Positions 10,018 to 22,243 of a stretch of DNA of 64,000 nucleotides are shown one piece after another. Below the pieces are notes generated by a model. That model was given only the letters and a program-made list of their open reading frames with translations, was not told the DNA's origin and made no database searches. The stretch comes from Coniella vitis (lineage: Eukaryota; Ascomycota; Sordariomycetes; Diaporthales; Schizoparmaceae): positions 620,001-684,000 of the forward strand of contig WUJK01000005.1 in NCBI GenBank assembly GCA_011317545.1, read 5' to 3'. The position numbers and the translations under genes are program-made. Numbering within the stretch: position 1 is the first letter of the stretch; every line of letters begins with the position of its first letter.

Positions 10018-12582
10018 TTTGGCGACACATGCGGCGGTGACAGGTTGTTGGTGGTGATCTCGATGGTGAGAGTAGTGATGATGATGATCCACGCGTATTA
10101 TTATGAGAGCTGGTGAGAGATGGACGAGTTGGGATATTTAGGTAGCTCTTAGGGTGGAGGGACTTGACACTCAAGTCGCTTGTGTTGTGGGATCGAACGA
10201 GCTGTTCTGTTTCAATACGGCAACACAATCGCAGTTTCCGTGTGCAAGGAAAGAAGAGGGAAAGAAGCACATGGCTTGCCAATGAGAGGAGAAGCAGCAG
10301 GAGGAGGAACTGGATCAAGATATGTACTCGCCGATCACCACCACCTTGAGACTTTCCGGGTCCAATTTGAACCTACACACCGACCCGTACTCTTGTACAT
10401 CACAGCAACAGCCAAACAAGTCCGAAACTCAATTTGGGGGGGGGGGGGGGAAGCACCGCATCAAACACGACTATCGTGTCTGTCTTGGCCAGCACGATCT
10501 CTTTTCATGCTTGTCTTGGTCATACGTGTGACTACATAACCGACCAACTTGGGGCATAAGGAAAATAGATCAGTCTCGTACAAACCATTTCCATACATAC
10601 GCACCGCCTCGCCCTTCAGCTGCTTGACTGGCCTTGCCTCACCTCAACGAATTCGAAATCTCACACACCTCACCGTCCCGTGCCGTCTCCGCTTGGTACC
10701 ACCCCGCCAGGTTTTGGGCGGACCAGGAAAGGCAGGGAAACAAAGTTCATTTACCCGGCAGAGACAGCCTAGACTATGTATGCCAAGAGCAGGTCTTTCT
10801 TGGACTACCCCCATCCAGGTCTTGTCCTCTCCTCACCTGGTTCCCAAACAAAGCAACTGAGCCAACCACAGCCAGCCAGCCAGCAAGCCAGCCAGCAAGC
10901 AGACACATGATTCTTGGGAAAGGGAAAATGTAGAGAGCCACACAAGTTCTCTACCGTATAATTTGAGCTGACATCTGGCTGGCTGGCTGGCTGGCTGCTC
11001 ATGCTGGCACGGCAGCCGTCGCAGGAAAGCAAGCAAACGTGGTTCCGTCGGTAGTCATCTGCCAACTGTGCATTTGCGCATCACCACATACCTTATTTTC
11101 TTTGTTCGGGTCTCCGGGTGCGTCACTTTGAGAAAACCCAAGCATGCCCTCGCCCTATCATCGTACTCGGATCCCACGGCTATGAAACGTTGTCTACTGC
11201 CTTGTGGTAGAACCAAGATTGTTGGAATTGGCTTCCTGCTAAGCCCACGCCATGCCAAACCTACTTTACCCACAACAATGCACGACCGCGAACCTTGGGG
11301 GGGGGGGGGCATGTCAGCAGCGCCAATCCAATCAACAAGGCCTGTTCACACGAGCACAAGAGACGCCAAACTCTGTTAGTTCATTGGTAGCCCAAAAAGA
11401 AAGAAGAAAAGAAAAAAAAAGAGCAGCTGAGATGGAGGTGAAGCACTTGTCAAAAAGCATCCATCTCTTTCAGTCATTGCTTGGCTAATCTTTGTGAATA
11501 TTCACCTGAACTGTGATTTAACATTGCAAAGTACTCTTTTTCCTGCCGAATCCCCCCCCTCTCCACCCCTCTCTTTCTTTCTTTCTTTCTTTCTCTCTCT
11601 CACTCTCACTCACACACACACACACACCCACCCCGCTCCCGCCTGAGACTTTTTCATAGGGTTGATGACCGCCATGGCCGACTTGTTGATCTAAGATCAC
11701 ATTGATACTTGCCAGGATATAATGATTTGACCTAGTAATTAGAGTTTCGAACACGCTCTGGACTTATGTATCTAAAGCAGGTTAAAAGAGAAAATCAGGG
11801 TATTTCATTCTGGGTCACGGGATGGGAGAAGGATGTGGACTGTTGTGTGAATACGTACCTTCCATTGACCTGATATTATAGCAAGAAGACCAAACCCGCT
11901 CCTATACTCCGTGTACAAAATAGAGAAAAAGGGAATCCCCTCAAATCACCAAGCCGTGAATGATGTATGAGATCGAGGGTCCAAAGAGTGCAGAAGACAG
12001 GAAAGGGAGAAAGGAAGAAAGCCAGCCATGGATGACATGCTGCTCCCTATAGACGCATAGACATGCCACCAGTCCGTCCGTCCTTGAGGACGGTGTATTG
12101 TCCCCCTCTCCCAAAACCATTTCTCTTCAGTACGTGCAGGCTATACACAGTCCGGATGCGGCCCATTAGTACAACAATAATTGGTAGACGAAAAATAAAA
12201 AATAAAAGGAAAAAAACCATAGTGCCACTGACACAAAGAAGATCGGTTCTTGAATTTCTCTATCCCTCTTCGACCCTCCATCACACGCCCATCAATAGCA
12301 CGCTTATCCATGTCACTACCTAGTAAACAAAGCGTAAAGCAACAACCGTTATCACGAATGAAAACAACAAATAAAAGATGAAATAAAGTTGCTGCATAAC
12401 GAACCGCCGCCTCCATCCCAAGTTTTATACATAGCAATCAAACACACGTTTCATTCTCCTTCATTGCCTGAAAAAGCTGGACTGGTGTGCCCGCGTGAGC
12501 AATCGATAATGAACCGACCAGCCAACCTACCAAGCTACCACGCCCCCCTCCTCCTTCCTCAGCAACCTGAGCAACATAACTT
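10018..12582. other. Gene-free interval between the MARVEL gene and spt16
   Basis: 2.5 kb without a supported gene. It contains poly-G runs (about 10437-10450, 11298-11310), AGCC/GGCT tetranucleotide tracts in opposite orientation (10868-10900 and 10975-10998), a CT then CA repeat (11566-11630) and the 3' flank of spt16. Open frames here are short and low in information. Confidence 0.5.
10868..10998. repeat. Oppositely oriented (AGCC)n and (GGCT)n tracts
   Basis: CAGCCAGCC-type repeats at 10868-10900 face GGCTGGCTGG repeats at 10975-10998 about 75 bases away. They are reverse complements and could pair as a hairpin. Confidence 0.7.
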
Positions 12583-15500
12583 CTACCTCTTGCGCGCCTT
12601 CTTGCCACCTCGCTCATCCTCATCAAGCCCACTCTCGCGATCCCGCTTCTTGGCTTTCCGCTCCAGCTCATCCCAGTCCTCGCCTTCGTCGTCATCCTCA
12701 CTCACGTCCTCGTCACTAGCTTCGGCCGACGCGTTCGAGTCAAAGTCCGAATCTTCTTCACTCGACTCGGACGCCTCCTCCAGCTCGCTCTCGCTAATCT
12801 CAAAGTTACTCTCAATCTCGTCATCCTCGGATCCGCCCTCGGCGTCAGACTCTTCCTGCAAGAATGACCAGCCGCCGTCCGCAAAGAAGGCGTGCGGATC
12901 TGTCGTGACCGTCTTCATAATGGTGGGCCAGTTGAGGTTGAGCGGACCTTCCGAGTATGACAGATCAGACGAGTCCAAAAAGTCCTTGACGTCCTCGAGC
13001 GAATCCATAGGTATGGTGTTGATGTGGTATGGCGGCCGGCTAAAGTCCTTGAAGACAAAGACCAGATCAAAGTTCTTGAGACCGAATTGCACACGCTCCA
13101 GATGGGCCACTTCAATGTCTTCAAGCGTAATGACCATAAAAGGCGGCTCCGTAAGCTGGATCAAGCACTCTGTCGTAGGCTGAATGTACACGTTGCTGCG
13201 GAACGGCACACCAAAGAATCCCAGGTCGCGTATCGGCATGTCCACCTCGATTTGCTCATTGCGGCCAGCCTCGGCGATCTTCTCGGCGAAGCCCTTGAAC
13301 AAGCGGTCGAGCTCACCTCGTCTACGGCGCTCCTCCTGCTCCTGCTCAAACTCGTCCTCATCTCCATATCGGTACTTGCGCTTTCGGTTGCCTGTTTCAT
13401 CGAACTGTATGTCTGTAGCCTCTCTGTAAAATTGGACGTCCTTGGTCTTCTTCTTGTTGCCAACGATAATCGGGTCCTTGAGGTGGATGTGAATGATAAC
13501 GATGAGTTCGTTCTGGCAGGGCTGGAAGAACAAGTGGCGAACATTGGAGAAAAGAACGTCCACACGTTGATTCAGGTTCAGCGGCGACTGGTATCGGATA
13601 CCGTTCTGGTGTATCTCGACCTTGCCAGGCACGCGCTTGCCCTCCATCGCCGGGCGTAAAAAGACATTGTCCAAGACAGCCGGGCGGCGATCTGCGTGGT
13701 GGAGAGTCAGTCCTTGCACCAAACGATGTAAGATAAGTCAGACTTACTTCTAATCTCAACGAGCTTGTCTTGCTCGACTACATCCTCCATATCTTTCTTC
13801 TCCTGCTCCTTCTTGACAGCATCCCGCTTCATGTTACCGATTTGGTTTGCAATCTCGGTGTATCTGTCGCCATCCATCGACCTAAATGTCAAGCTTCTCA
13901 CAAAGTGAGCAGATGCATCCTCGAAAGGCTGGTCGTCCTTGCGGCCCACACCCTGGCCAGGAGACAGGAAATTGATTCGAAGGAACGACCATTCACCCTC
14001 GTCGCTCTTGCTTGCGTTCTTGATGGTGTTGATATGGTACGGGACCGGGCGACCCATGATGGGAAGGATGATGGTAGAGTTCTTGATGTCGACGACAATG
14101 CCCATGTCGCGGACCTTGGCGGGCAACTGGTTGTCACGCTTATAAGATTCGAAACGTTTGAACTTCTTGACTTCTGTGCCATTCTGGCCGCTAGTGGATT
14201 CAGTGAAGCGAGCAAGACCTTCCTTTTGCTTCTTCTCTGCCAGCTCCTTTTGGTGTGCCTTGCGCTTTTGCTCGGCTTCCTCGCTCTTCTCCTGTTGACC
14301 ACGGCCAGAACGGAGGCGGGAGGTCGTGATGTTCTTGGTAGCAACGGCACCAACCTTCGAATCCTTCTTTTCCTTTTTAGGAGCTGGCTTCTCGTCGTCT
14401 TCGTCCTTGAAGAAGAACGAAGTCTGGTCAGGGTCAGTAGCAGCCTCACCGGTGAAATTGATCGGGTCTTCTGTGGTGACTCGAATCGTGTCGGTGACAA
14501 TGAGCGAGTAGACCTTGCTGTTCTTGTCTTGTGGCTGGGGGTTCTCCAGATCAGCAAACCCAGTTGTGATGCAGAGGGTCATGCCATCCTTGAGCGTGCG
14601 CGTGTTCTTGGCGTTGAGCACAAGCGTAGGGTCCTTATTCTCAAGGCCAACACCGTAGCCGACATTCTTCAAAAAGTGCTTCTCGAATTCTGGCTTCTTG
14701 GACTTGACGTAGTTCAGAGCCTTAAAGTAAACGTCCTTGGCGACGGTGCCATCTCGAATTTCCTTCACCACCAAGTTGTGAACGGAGAGGAGAAATTTGT
14801 AGTTGGACTCTTGCGTCTTGTTCGGGTCGACCATATACGTGCGGGCAATGTTGGAACTGTAGGATTTGTATCGCAGACCCATGCCCGCGACAATGACTCC
14901 TGGGTGCAGATTGTCTTCGCTCGGCTCTGCTTGCAATTTAAGGTCGAATTTGCCGCCGCTGTAGAGCGCGGGGCCTACAATCCAGTCAAGCTGCTGAGGA
15001 TCAAAGTCGCTGGGAAGCTTTTGTCCGCTTGGGAGTTTGACATTCTTCCAAAACTTTTCGTCATCAATCTTGTTGTCGACCTTGTCGGCGAGGACACGGT
15101 GCTTGACCTTCTTTTCTTGGTCAAAAGTGCTCAGGATCTCTTCGAGGAGGTACGAGTGCGTCAGGGCAACACAGGCTTTGGAAGATGTTCTCATGGCGCG
15201 CAGCTCAGCCTCGTCCTTGGCTGCAAAGCAGGCAGAGGACAGAGCCAGCGCTACATCTACCTCTTCCACATCCTTGCACTCCTCAGCAAAGACCTTTTTC
15301 CACTCATCGATGAATGGGCCGCGGGACGTGTCTTTAGTGAGAACGCCGACTTTCTTCTGTTCATCCAAAAAGCAATCAGCCGGCTGCTAATGCAGTAAGA
15401 GGGCGGTGGGCGGAATCATGACTCACACCGGCGTTCTTGATGATCTCAGCAACCTTGACAAAGAGCTTCTCGTTCTCAGCAGCATCTTTGCCACGGACTA

Positions 15501-15989
15501 GGACTTCGACAGGGAATCGCTCGCTCTTGATTTGATCGAGATATTTTGCTGTACTACGCGTCAATCCAAGGACTCAATCTTGAGTAATGTTCGTAGCAGC
15601 GCATGTACGCACCTTTCTTGGCGGTCGTGAGGATGTAGAGAGTGTCGAGGGTGAATAACATCATTGTGGTGGGGAATTCGTAGCCCAGTAGCCAAAACTG
15701 TTCCGAGGTTTACGCACGCGACGTCAGTGAGGAAACGCCCAGGCTTAGCCAACGCCGAGCGCAAACAAGCACGACGAAAATGAACAAGGAGGATTTCGCA
15801 GAAACGTACATGCATCGCATTGTTCTTGTTGAAGTTTTGGGCCTCCTCGACCTTGCCCATCATCAGGACAATCGAAGAGACGCCGCCAAAGAGAGCATCG
15901 CCCGACCGTTTGTCTGCCTTCCAAGCATTGACGAGGTGGGAGATTCGCTCCTGGAAGAGCTTGCCATCGATCTTGATTGCGTCGGCCAT
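12583..15989 (-). CDS. spt16: FACT complex subunit Spt16
   Basis: Spt16 with Pob3 forms FACT, the histone chaperone that reorganises nucleosomes during transcription and replication. Five exons: 15989-15810, 15697-15613, 15548-15427, 15356-13748 and 13691-12583 (stop TAG). Introns are 112, 64, 70 and 56 nt, with GTACGT, GTGCGT, GTGAGT and GTAAGT donors. The product is 1034 residues, the usual Spt16 length. The N-terminal aminopeptidase-like domain (about 1-430) shows WLLGYEFPTT, DEWKKVFAE and GMGLRYKSYSSNIARTYMVD. The middle domain includes KKEQEKKDMEDVVEQDKLVE and RPAVLDNVFLRPAMEGKRV. The Rtt106-like PH region includes FFGVPFRSNVYIQPT and FDLVFVFKDFSRPPYHINTI. The last 90 residues are an acidic tail (E/D/S rich) ending in GGKKARKR. 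A 542-codon open frame on the other strand at 13770-15398 is a shadow. Confidence 0.96.
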
Positions 15990-16501
15990 GGCGACGACTC
16001 GCAGCGGACGATATCGTTGATGGTGCCGGCGACAGGGAGTCGATGAGCAGCAGGAGGCGCCGCGATGGTGCAGAAGAAACCGCAGGCAGGGCCTTGGTGT
16101 GGGTTTTGGCCGTTAGGCGTGATGCAAGCGATTATTGCTGGGGCAAAAAGAGTTGGAGAAAGGTATTAGCTTGCCCTGCTTGTCAGAACGCCAGAACGCT
16201 AAAGTGTCAGTGGGTCTGGGCGAAGCGCGACGCGTTCCACTGTACCGCGGCAGGCTGTGTCAGGTGCCTGTGCCACTAGCTGCAGGGACGTTTGCGCTGG
16301 GGCTGTTATTGCTGCAGCCTAGAAATTTAGAATGCGCCTGCCACGGTCGGCTTTCATTACATGGTACAGACTTTCATATGATCTAATGCCATAAAGACAC
16401 TGCGATATGCTTGACGATGAGATAAATGAAACTGAATATGGAGCTGCTCCATTGCTTGTCAATACCTAGGTACTTGAAACCACCTGTCCCGTCCCCCTAG
16501 A
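15990..16501. promoter_or_regulatory. spt16 promoter region / TMEM19 3' flank
   Basis: About 510 bases between the spt16 ATG and the stop of the next minus-strand gene. It must hold the spt16 promoter. No coding segment is seen; a TAGGTA-type word (CCTAGGTAC) is at about 16466. Confidence 0.4.
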
Positions 16502-17720
16502 CTATTCACTTGCCACCAGGTCTAGTAGTGGAATGCCCCAGTACCACGCTGCGCCAACCATTGCCCCAATGCTCATGGTAAAAGCCATCAAAAAGTTGAC
16601 GTCGTTATTATCTAGTATGTCCCAGCCCGACTCAACAACTCGGGTAGGCCTTTCATTACCAAAGCTCGAGCTGCGTTGCCTAGTGCTTGCATCATGCTTG
16701 CCCCTGGCATCTTTCTCATTGGGGCCTCCAGCAGTACCAGTCTTGTCCGTAGTCGGGCTGTTTGGCTTGCTGCTGCCATGATCAGGTGCAGCAGAAATAA
16801 GCACTCTCTCACCGCCCTCGCCCTCTACAATCTTGCCAGTCCGGGCATCCCTTACGGTTCGCTGTAAAATTCCACCAAGGACGGAGTCTAGCACACTTCC
16901 TAGGAAGCCCCATACCGTCAGAGCCAACATAAAGATCCGCTGCTGCCCTTGGGACCAAGCATGGCCGCCACCCGGAGTGCCGGCCATCTGGGCGTTGCAA
17001 AAGGGGGTAAAGAGCATAGAAGTAGTGACGATAACCATGCTGCCTAAAAAGCCTGCCCCGAGGCCTGTGAGAGTCACGCCGCCGTTTGTTCCTGGTGGCA
17101 CTTTCCGCAACGTGAGCGAGGTGAGCAGTCGGGGCGAGCCCCTGGCCAGGATCCCAAGTTCTGAGCTGAATGTATCGGCTGCCACGGCAGCATAATTCGC
17201 AATGATTCCAACCACAAGCAGGTCACCACCCCAGGAAAAGCAGAGCGAAGGCGAATCGTGAGGAATTGTTCCGGCGTTCAGCGAGAGGGAGGCGGCGCGT
17301 TGGCGGAGCTGGTAGCCGTGGATTAAGGAGAGGATGGAGGCAACAAGGGAGTTTGCGAATACTGTAAGCAGGAAAGAGGGGGGACAAGAAACAAGTCAAC
17401 AATCATCTCCATGTGTGGGATTTTAGAGCGGTGACATTCGGGGTATATATACCTTGAACGTGTGTGCGTGGTCCATCGCCGCCAGACGAGCCTTTGGAGG
17501 CCACCGTCAATTGAGCCTTGACATCCTCCTTGATGTGTGTCACGCGCGTTCCGGCTAGGAAAAAAACGCAGAGCAGCACCAAAGGGAGATTCCACGGATG
17601 GTAAGCGTGTGCGATGCCCGTGAGCAGGGCCGCAATCAGTCCGCCGGGGGTTAACGACTTGCGCGACCAGGCGCGGTAGACGAGCAGTGCAAGGACTGGC
17701 CCTGCGATGGTGGCCTTCAT
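16502..17720 (-). CDS. TMEM19/DUF92 family integral membrane protein
   Basis: This is a polytopic membrane protein of the DUF92/TMEM19 family. Bacterial and plant relatives include phytyl-phosphate kinase-type proteins, but no activity can be stated for the fungal form. Exons are 17720-17453 and 17361-16502 with a 91-nt intron (GTATAT...TACAG). The product is 375 residues. Family landmarks are RAWSRKSLTPGGLIAALLTG, FFLAGTRVTHIKEDVKAQLT, GSSGGDGPRTHVQVFANS, ANYAAVAADTFSSELGILA, LRKVPPGTNGGVTLTGLGAG and WGFLGSVLDSVLGGILQRTV. About seven hydrophobic segments can be seen, the last near the C-terminus (FLMAFTMSIGAMVGAAWYWG). A hydrophilic loop (about 250-330) precedes it. The ATG at 17720 begins the first membrane segment, as in recalled relatives; an upstream in-frame ATG at 17864 would add 48 residues without family character. 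Confidence 0.88.
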
Positions 17721-19091
17721 GGCAGTAAAAGAGCTGTGGCGTAGTGGAACGGGCCAGGGGAACCGGTGTTCAATCACGAGGGCGTAGTCAGCTTTACAAG
17801 AAGTTAGAAAAAGAGGTTGGCAGCCCGACGCCTTGAGTGCAGCTCTGCTGCTGGTCCTTCCCAAAAAAAAAAGGTGCAGCTGATGAGCTCAGCAACTGAT
17901 AGGAAAAGGTACGGTGACGTTTATCCTGCCCTGGGCCCCACCTGCGCCGTGCTCTACTATGCTACATATTATTATGTACTGCTAGGTACCCAGCATGTAC
18001 TTGACAGGTTTTCTTTTTTTTTTTTCCTCGGAAGGCCCGCCATGAAAAGTACATAGATATCTACCTGTTCAGGTAAATACTATACCGGTACTTGACCGTA
18101 CAGAATAGGCAATAGGTACTTGGTATATTGCCAAGGCGACGGATCTAGCAGACACAGACTCCAGGTACGGCAGGTCAGGTGTAGTAACATAGTAGGTAGT
18201 ACCTACGTTGCGATCGTCCAGGGTGTGGATTTGCTATAAATACAGGTTCGATGGAGACGCGCCCACGAGCGCCCCGCCCAGCACCACCAACCCCAGATTT
18301 CTTCCAATGACAGCCCCTGAGCTTAAGCTAGGCACCGCCTAACCGCCCGGTGAGCCAGCCGTAAGCGCTGGACGGCGAGCCAGAAGTCGCCCCCTGCAGC
18401 TCCAAGAGGTCCACTACCCGACTGCTTGGGCGCCCATTGGACGGAACAGTGGCAGCAGCCAACAGCCCAGACCCTCCTCAACCTTCTGCAAGTCAACCAA
18501 CGATGCAGTTGCTAGAGGGCGTCAGGGCGTGCACAACGTGTCGCAAGTCGCATGGCAGCAAGGGACCCCGACCTGGTTGCGCAGCTGGAGGCGACTCTCC
18601 ATCTACTATAGGTATGTAGTAGTATATACCTAGGTAATGTACGGTGCAGTGCTGGGCCGGCTGCCGCTGATAATGCTGCCGCTGCTGCTCTGGTCTGGCT
18701 CGTGCCACTGCCATCGACCTCCTGATATCTCATCTCACGTCTGAGGTCGTGCAAACCGACTCAGCTCCACAGACTGAACATTGAGCGCCTTGGCTACAGC
18801 GGTGGTGGTGGCACAAGAAACGGAGCAGCAACCAGTATCAGGATTGTATTGCCTGGTTGGGCCATAGCACAGGGATCCACGGTGAGTGCGGGGCAGTTCA
18901 TCAGCACCTGCAGCCGCGCGACCGGCGACGATATATCACAGGCTGGCCTTGCCAGTTTCCTCCCTGGAGCCTTGCTAAACAATATTCACATCGATTACCT
19001 CCTTTACATTGCTTGCCTCCTCGGCCGTCTGACAGCTCTTGCGCAACGCTTCGCTCTGCAGTCGTCCTTAGCACCAACATCGCTGGCAACA
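17721..19091. promoter_or_regulatory. Divergent promoter region TMEM19 / AIM24 with many TAGGTA/TACCTA words
   Basis: 1.37 kb between divergent genes. Bases 17930-18215 hold repeated TAGGTA, TACCTA and GGTAC words, several palindromic, e.g. GTAGGTAGTACCTAC near 18192-18206. No coding segment is supported. Short open frames at 18437-18619 and 18849-19091 lack family signals. Confidence 0.45.
18235..18242 (+). promoter_or_regulatory. TATA-like box (TATAAATA)
   Basis: A clean TATAAATA lies 850 bases before the AIM24 ATG. If functional, it implies a long or spliced leader for that gene, or a separate transcript. Position alone is weak support. Confidence 0.2.
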
Positions 19092-19417
19092 ATGAGCTCA
19101 CAACATTATCCTCGTAAGTGCGCAACCAGGAATCTCACTGCAAACCTTGAGTCGCTAACAGTGTGCCAGCCCCGCCCACGACGGCACAAAAGAGCTATCC
19201 GCCACCACCGATGTCTGCTCCGGCTCACCAGACGTCCTTTGGCTCGGTGGGAGTGCCTACCTCTCCTCCAACAAACAGGACAGCCTTCTATCCTCCGCCG
19301 CCTTCGGGCGTCTCCACAGGCCAGCAGAGATCCTATCCGCCGCCTCCAACAGCAGCAGGGACGCCACCTCTCATCATGGGCAGCTCAACTTCCTACCCGC
19401 CTCCTCCACAACAAAAC

Positions 19418-19451
<34 letters not shown>

Positions 19452-20592
19452 CCAGATCGCCCCAGTCAGCCCAGTCTGCTCCGCCCAACATGAGCCTTCC
19501 CCTACACATGCGTCATAGCTCAACAGGCTCGTGGCACGGTGACGATTTGCAGCAGCAGCAGCTGTCACCACATCAATCGCAGGAGCAACAGCAACCACCT
19601 TCGTATGCTGGTCCCCCCGAAAACCAAGAATACCCCATGGAAAAGCCGCCCATTTCGGAACGCGACCAGGAGGAGACCCCGCTCGACACGAGCAATCCGT
19701 CCAACTTGATGGGCGGCGCCCCACCCGCAGGCCATTTCGTGGGCGCAGCAGCCATTGTCGATGATGTGGGAACATTCAATGGTGGATCGTACCGCATCAG
19801 CCACCGCGACAGCAACACGATCCTGACAATCCAGCTGGCCATGGGGTGTCCTTTTATCACCAAGCCAGGCACAATGATTGCCATGAGCCCGACCATCACG
19901 CTGAGGGGTACTTACAAGTTTAGCATGAAGAAGCTCGTTGCTGGCGGCGAGATGGGCCACTCTACCTTCACTGGGCCGGGAGAATTGCTGCTTGGCCCGC
20001 CCTTCCTCGGTGATATTACGAGTATACGGCTTACGGGCAACGAGAGCTGGAGTGTGGGACACGATGGTTACCTGGCCAGCACGCAGGGCGTAGTCAAGGA
20101 GTACAAGCGGCAGGGGCTGGGTAAAGCCATGTTCAGCGGGGAGGGCCTCTGGGTGTACAAAATTAGCGGTGTTGGCCTGTTGTGGCTCACAAGTTTTGGA
20201 GCTATCATCAGGAAAGATGTGAGTTTCTCTTGTATCCTCATCACACATTCTTGGGACTCGTCTGACGTTCAGTGTGGCTGACATGGTTGATAGCTTGTGG
20301 ATGGTGAAAAGTACATTGTCGACAACGGCCATCTGGTGGCGTGGAACACAAAGTACATCATGGAGCGTGTGGCATCTGGCGGTATAATGTCGGGCTTTGC
20401 CTCTGGCGAAGGCTTGGTGTGCAAGTTCACAGGGCCGGGAACCGTTTTCATCCAGACCAGGAATGCGGTAAGTTCCCATTCTTCAACACTGTCTTTGCAA
20501 CACCTCGCTCGTTTCTTGTTTTGGCTTACTGACTATCTTTGCAGAAAGCCTTTGCTGGATACATGTCTGGCAACTCGGTGGCCGCAAGTTAA
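19092..20592 (+). CDS. AIM24/DUF124-domain protein with Pro/Gln-rich N-terminus
   Basis: Yeast AIM24 is a mitochondrial protein linked to inner-membrane organisation. This is a cytosolic-looking member of the same TRAP-like beta-fold family, so the role is not certain. Four exons: 19092-19113, 19170-20218, 20294-20467 and 20545-20592; introns are 56, 75 and 77 nt. The product is 430 residues. The first 190 residues are disordered: YPPPP repeats, a run of about ten Gln and further Gln-rich stretches. The AIM24 domain starts near residue 195 (FVGAAAIVDDVGTFNGGSYR) and includes MGCPFITKPGTMIAMSPTI, GEMGHSTFTGPGELLLGP, LASTQGVVKEYKRQGLGKAM, GEGLWVYKISGVGLLWLTS, KYIVDNGHLVAWN and GEGLVCKFTGPGTVFIQTRN. 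It ends after a short exon (GYMSGNSVAAS). The tiny first exon (ATG plus seven codons) is chosen because it joins in frame after a CTAAC branch point and gives the expected MSSQHYPPPP start. Confidence 0.9.
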
Positions 20593-21511
20593 AATCAAGG
20601 TGGAACTAGTGCTTCGTTGGTTCGAGCATCGTCTCTTGTTATTTTCTTGTTTTTTTTTTTTTTTTTTGTTTTTTTTTTTGCTTGCGAACCAAGTGTGGTC
20701 CTTCTCTTCCTGTCGCTTTTCTTTTCTTTCGGCTGTTTATACTAAACATCTGTGAGGGCATTGGCTGCCCTCTTCTTTTAATACAGCAAGTTTCTTGCTT
20801 CTTTGCAACTGTTATAATCTGTGACAACTAAATGTTCATGAGGGTGAACATGGGGTGATCCATCGTATTAGGATGAAAGGTCAAAGGTTGGATGCCACGA
20901 ATCCAGGCAGTAGCAGCTCCAATACGCAAAGAATGTTAGAAAAGCGAAGTCAGGGGTGATGAACAATGAACGGCAGCGTGTGCTGTCGTTTGAAGTCGTC
21001 CCTGGATGTTACCGGTCACATATCGAATGCTTGAGTGTTGACTGAGGAAGTCGCAATCCGCAATCTGCAGCCTGGCCACAACTGCAGCCTGGGCCTCACG
21101 CGCCGTCTTTCCTCGCCCTGTCCTCTTCGACATTGACCTCATAACACTGCCCTCCTTCACCTTCGCCACCACCACCACCATTACCGCCACCCATTTTGTC
21201 CCATGGACTTGGTCTTTGGTTTTGGTTAATCCACGCAAATTTAGGCCGTTTCTTCTATCCAGCGCAAACAACACGATCCATTTTAGCGGCCTACAAGCGG
21301 ATAAATACAGTTTTAAGGTCCTCTTCTTGAACCTCGAGCCTGTCTGCATCAGAAGCTCTTGGTAAGTCGCGCCGCCCCATATTTTTACTTCATTCTCAAA
21401 CTCAACCGCGATATCATCGTTGCATGCAGAGTTTTGAATGTTCTTCCTTCTATCACGGGCCAAACCTTCACGCACTATGCATTTTGCGATTTGTTTTGTT
21501 TCTCTCTACAG
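20593..21511. other. Intergenic, no gene seen
   Basis: 3' flank of the AIM24 gene, with T runs at 20650-20680, followed by about 800 bases that probably carry the promoter of the next plus-strand unit. A 179-codon minus-strand frame (20936-21475) has no family character. Confidence 0.4.
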
Positions 21512-21759
21512 ATGTTAACTCGTTTTAGTACCGGCGACCAGACATTGCGCTTTCGTTCAGGCCGAAATCCATTCGAATCGGGTGAGTGGAGCTACAACAT
21601 CGCTTTCCAGCCATTACTATACTTTCTTCAGCTTTATGGACCCTTTCAGACATCTACAAACATAGCAGAGTGGAACAACTCGCTGGTTGCTCCACCAAGT
21701 ATTACATGAGCCATGAGTTTTGCCCTCTTGCATCTGGTCATTTGAAAGCCCGAGCCTGA
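21512..21759 (+). CDS. Possible short two-exon gene, unknown function
   Basis: An ATG at 21512 directly follows a pyrimidine tract ending in CTACAG. Its frame joins through a canonical 68-nt intron (21582-21649, GTGAGT...TTTCAG) to a second exon ending at TGA 21757-21759. Together they give 59 residues. The spliced product looks protein-like and evenly composed: FSTGDQTLRFRSGRNPFES, then IYKHSRVEQLAGCSTKYY, then MSHEFCPLASGHLKARA. There is no signal peptide or membrane segment. I do not recognise a family. It could also be 5' exons of the next gene (ATG 22244), or a non-coding leader. Support is limited to splice signals and composition. Confidence 0.35.
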
Positions 21760-22243
21760 GCCCGAACCTCAATTTGTGCCAAAGCTTCCATGTCTGAACA
21801 GATGTCCCACATGAGTGCTGTTCTGCTGTATCCCTTCTAAAAGCACACACTGTATTGGTTTTCTTTTTCTTTTGTGCTTGTCCTTGATGCGCTACTCTTG
21901 CTATTCGAGCTCCTTAGGAGCTCAACTATCCAGACTCTGCGATGGAGCTTGGAGCTGACAGTACAGAACTAAAGCCAGATCTTTCACGACGCATCTTGCA
22001 GCATTAGATGCCATTCGATTTTAGTAAGTTAAATCATGTCTCCTGGGGTGGTAGAAGCAGCCTTCTGCATAGTCTCCTCCAATTGAGAATGTACGTACGA
22101 AATATAGAGTGATCATTAATCCAGGTTCTCTAGATTGGCACACGTGAGCTTTACTCGTCCAGATCTAGCTGGCTCGAATCTGTCCCATCACATTGTCTCG
22201 AATCCTCCATCTTCAGTATCTGGTCACAGTGGGCAGAAAGAAC

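Noticed and set aside
10185..10205. B-box-like GTTCGATCC on the minus strand
   Set aside because: T-arm stem bases do not pair and no A box lies upstream.
13770..15398. 542-codon open frame on the plus strand opposite spt16
   Set aside because: It is the antisense shadow of the long spt16 exon; the minus strand carries the clear family signals and proper splice sites.
17735..17780. tRNA-like A box (TGGCGTAGTGG) followed by GTTCAATC
   Set aside because: The spacing of about 34 bases is too short for a tRNA, and the stems do not pair.
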